NCBI RefSeq assembly: GCF_017792025.1
Contig: NZ_CP046956.1
Location: 2,232,001 to 2,296,000, forward strand
Direction: 5' to 3'
DNA length: 64,000 nucleotides
From: Sediminibacillus dalangtanensis
Lineage (GTDB): Bacteria; Bacillota; Bacilli; Bacillales; Amphibacillaceae
Below the pieces are notes generated by a model that worked only from the letters and a program-made list of their open reading frames with translations, did no database searches and was not told the DNA's origin. Of the stretch, positions 63,887 through 64,000 are shown piece by piece (position 1 is the first letter of the stretch; every line of letters begins with the position of its first letter). The position numbers were made by a program, and so were the translations under genes.

Positions 63887-64000
63887 TTACTTCGCTCGTC
63901 GTCTTCTTTGATAAGGACGGTGGGCCCTTGGCTGACCGAGCACCTCAGCCATTACAAAACTCTCTGCAATCCCTTTTTTGGATAAATTCCTGCGGATGGA
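63887..64000 (-). CDS. 3' end of an unidentified gene with a basic C-terminus
   Basis: An open frame enters from the right edge and ends at TAA 63887-63889, encoding 37 residues: SIRRNLSKKGIAESFVMAEV, then LGQPRAHRPYQRRRRAK. The immediately following terminator supports a real gene end. B. subtilis has floA and yqfB upstream of yqfC; the tail does not match FloA as I know it. The SFVMAEVLGQPRA block looks like a short conserved helix followed by a basic tail, but I cannot assign a family from this fragment. Confidence 0.55.
   Translation of the reverse strand, partial: SIRRNLSKKGIAESFVMAEVLGQPRAHRPYQRRRRAK

Overview
The window is a 64 kb piece of core chromosome from an endospore-forming Bacillaceae bacterium. 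A Virgibacillus/Oceanobacillus/Lentibacillus-type genus is my guess from the gene order, moderate GC content and acidic, Glu-rich surface proteins; the species cannot be fixed. Gene order follows the Bacillus subtilis yqf-yqg-yqh region closely, which makes most assignments secure. Spore genes (yqfC, yqfD, a GerA/SpoVAF-type protein) mark a spore former. I saw no prophage, intact insertion sequence, CRISPR array, defence island or secondary-metabolite cluster.

Layout. 1-3.6 kb: start of gcvT behind a tandem glycine riboswitch, divergent from yqhH-yqhG. 3.6-8.3 kb: yqzE-aroK, divergent from the complete comGABCDEFG competence pseudopilus operon, which is inverted relative to B. subtilis as I remember it. 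8.7-10.2 kb: tRNA-Gln, yqgY, yqgX, yqgW. 10.7-20.2 kb: an LtaS-family enzyme, glucokinase, yqgQ, a lone GerA/SpoVAF-like protein, an unrecognised exported protein, rhomboid protease GluP, a YqgO-like peptide, 5-formyl-THF cyclo-ligase and a zinc-free L33. 20.5-27 kb: two small membrane proteins, then the Pho-regulon operon pstS-C-A-B-B-phoU on the minus strand behind a four-repeat PhoP site. 27.4-31.7 kb: PBP2A, an MFS transporter and superoxide dismutase.

32.2-33 kb: tRNA cluster Asn-Met-His-Ile2-Ser-Phe with a 25-nt remnant of a tRNA 5' end. 33.2-46.6 kb: Na/Pi transporter with PhoU domain, NfeD protein, LysM-like protein, ispG, yqfX-like, lytic transglycosylase, yqfT, nfo, cshB, ispH, Nif3-like protein, trmK, cytochrome c550 and an unknown membrane protein. 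46.7-57.6 kb: the macromolecular-synthesis genes sigA-dnaG, then yqfL-ccpN, glyQS under a glycine T-box, recO-yqzL and era. 58-63.6 kb: yqfC-yqfD-phoH-pgpH-ybeY-dgkA. The window ends in the 3' end of an unidentified gene.

The genes are mostly housekeeping: glycine sensing appears twice (riboswitch for catabolism, T-box for charging), phosphate twice (Pst with PhoU; an NptA-type transporter with its own PhoU domain), and isoprenoid synthesis twice (ispG, ispH). The least explained content is intergenic: three copies of a roughly 180-240 bp hairpin repeat, three relatives of a second palindromic repeat, and a roughly 250 bp element with inverted ends next to phoU. These repeats, an inverted comG locus, apparent absence of cdd, yqxD and sinIR-tasA from their usual places, and two or three orphan genes are the points most worth a second look. 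I did not find a convincing new multi-gene system.
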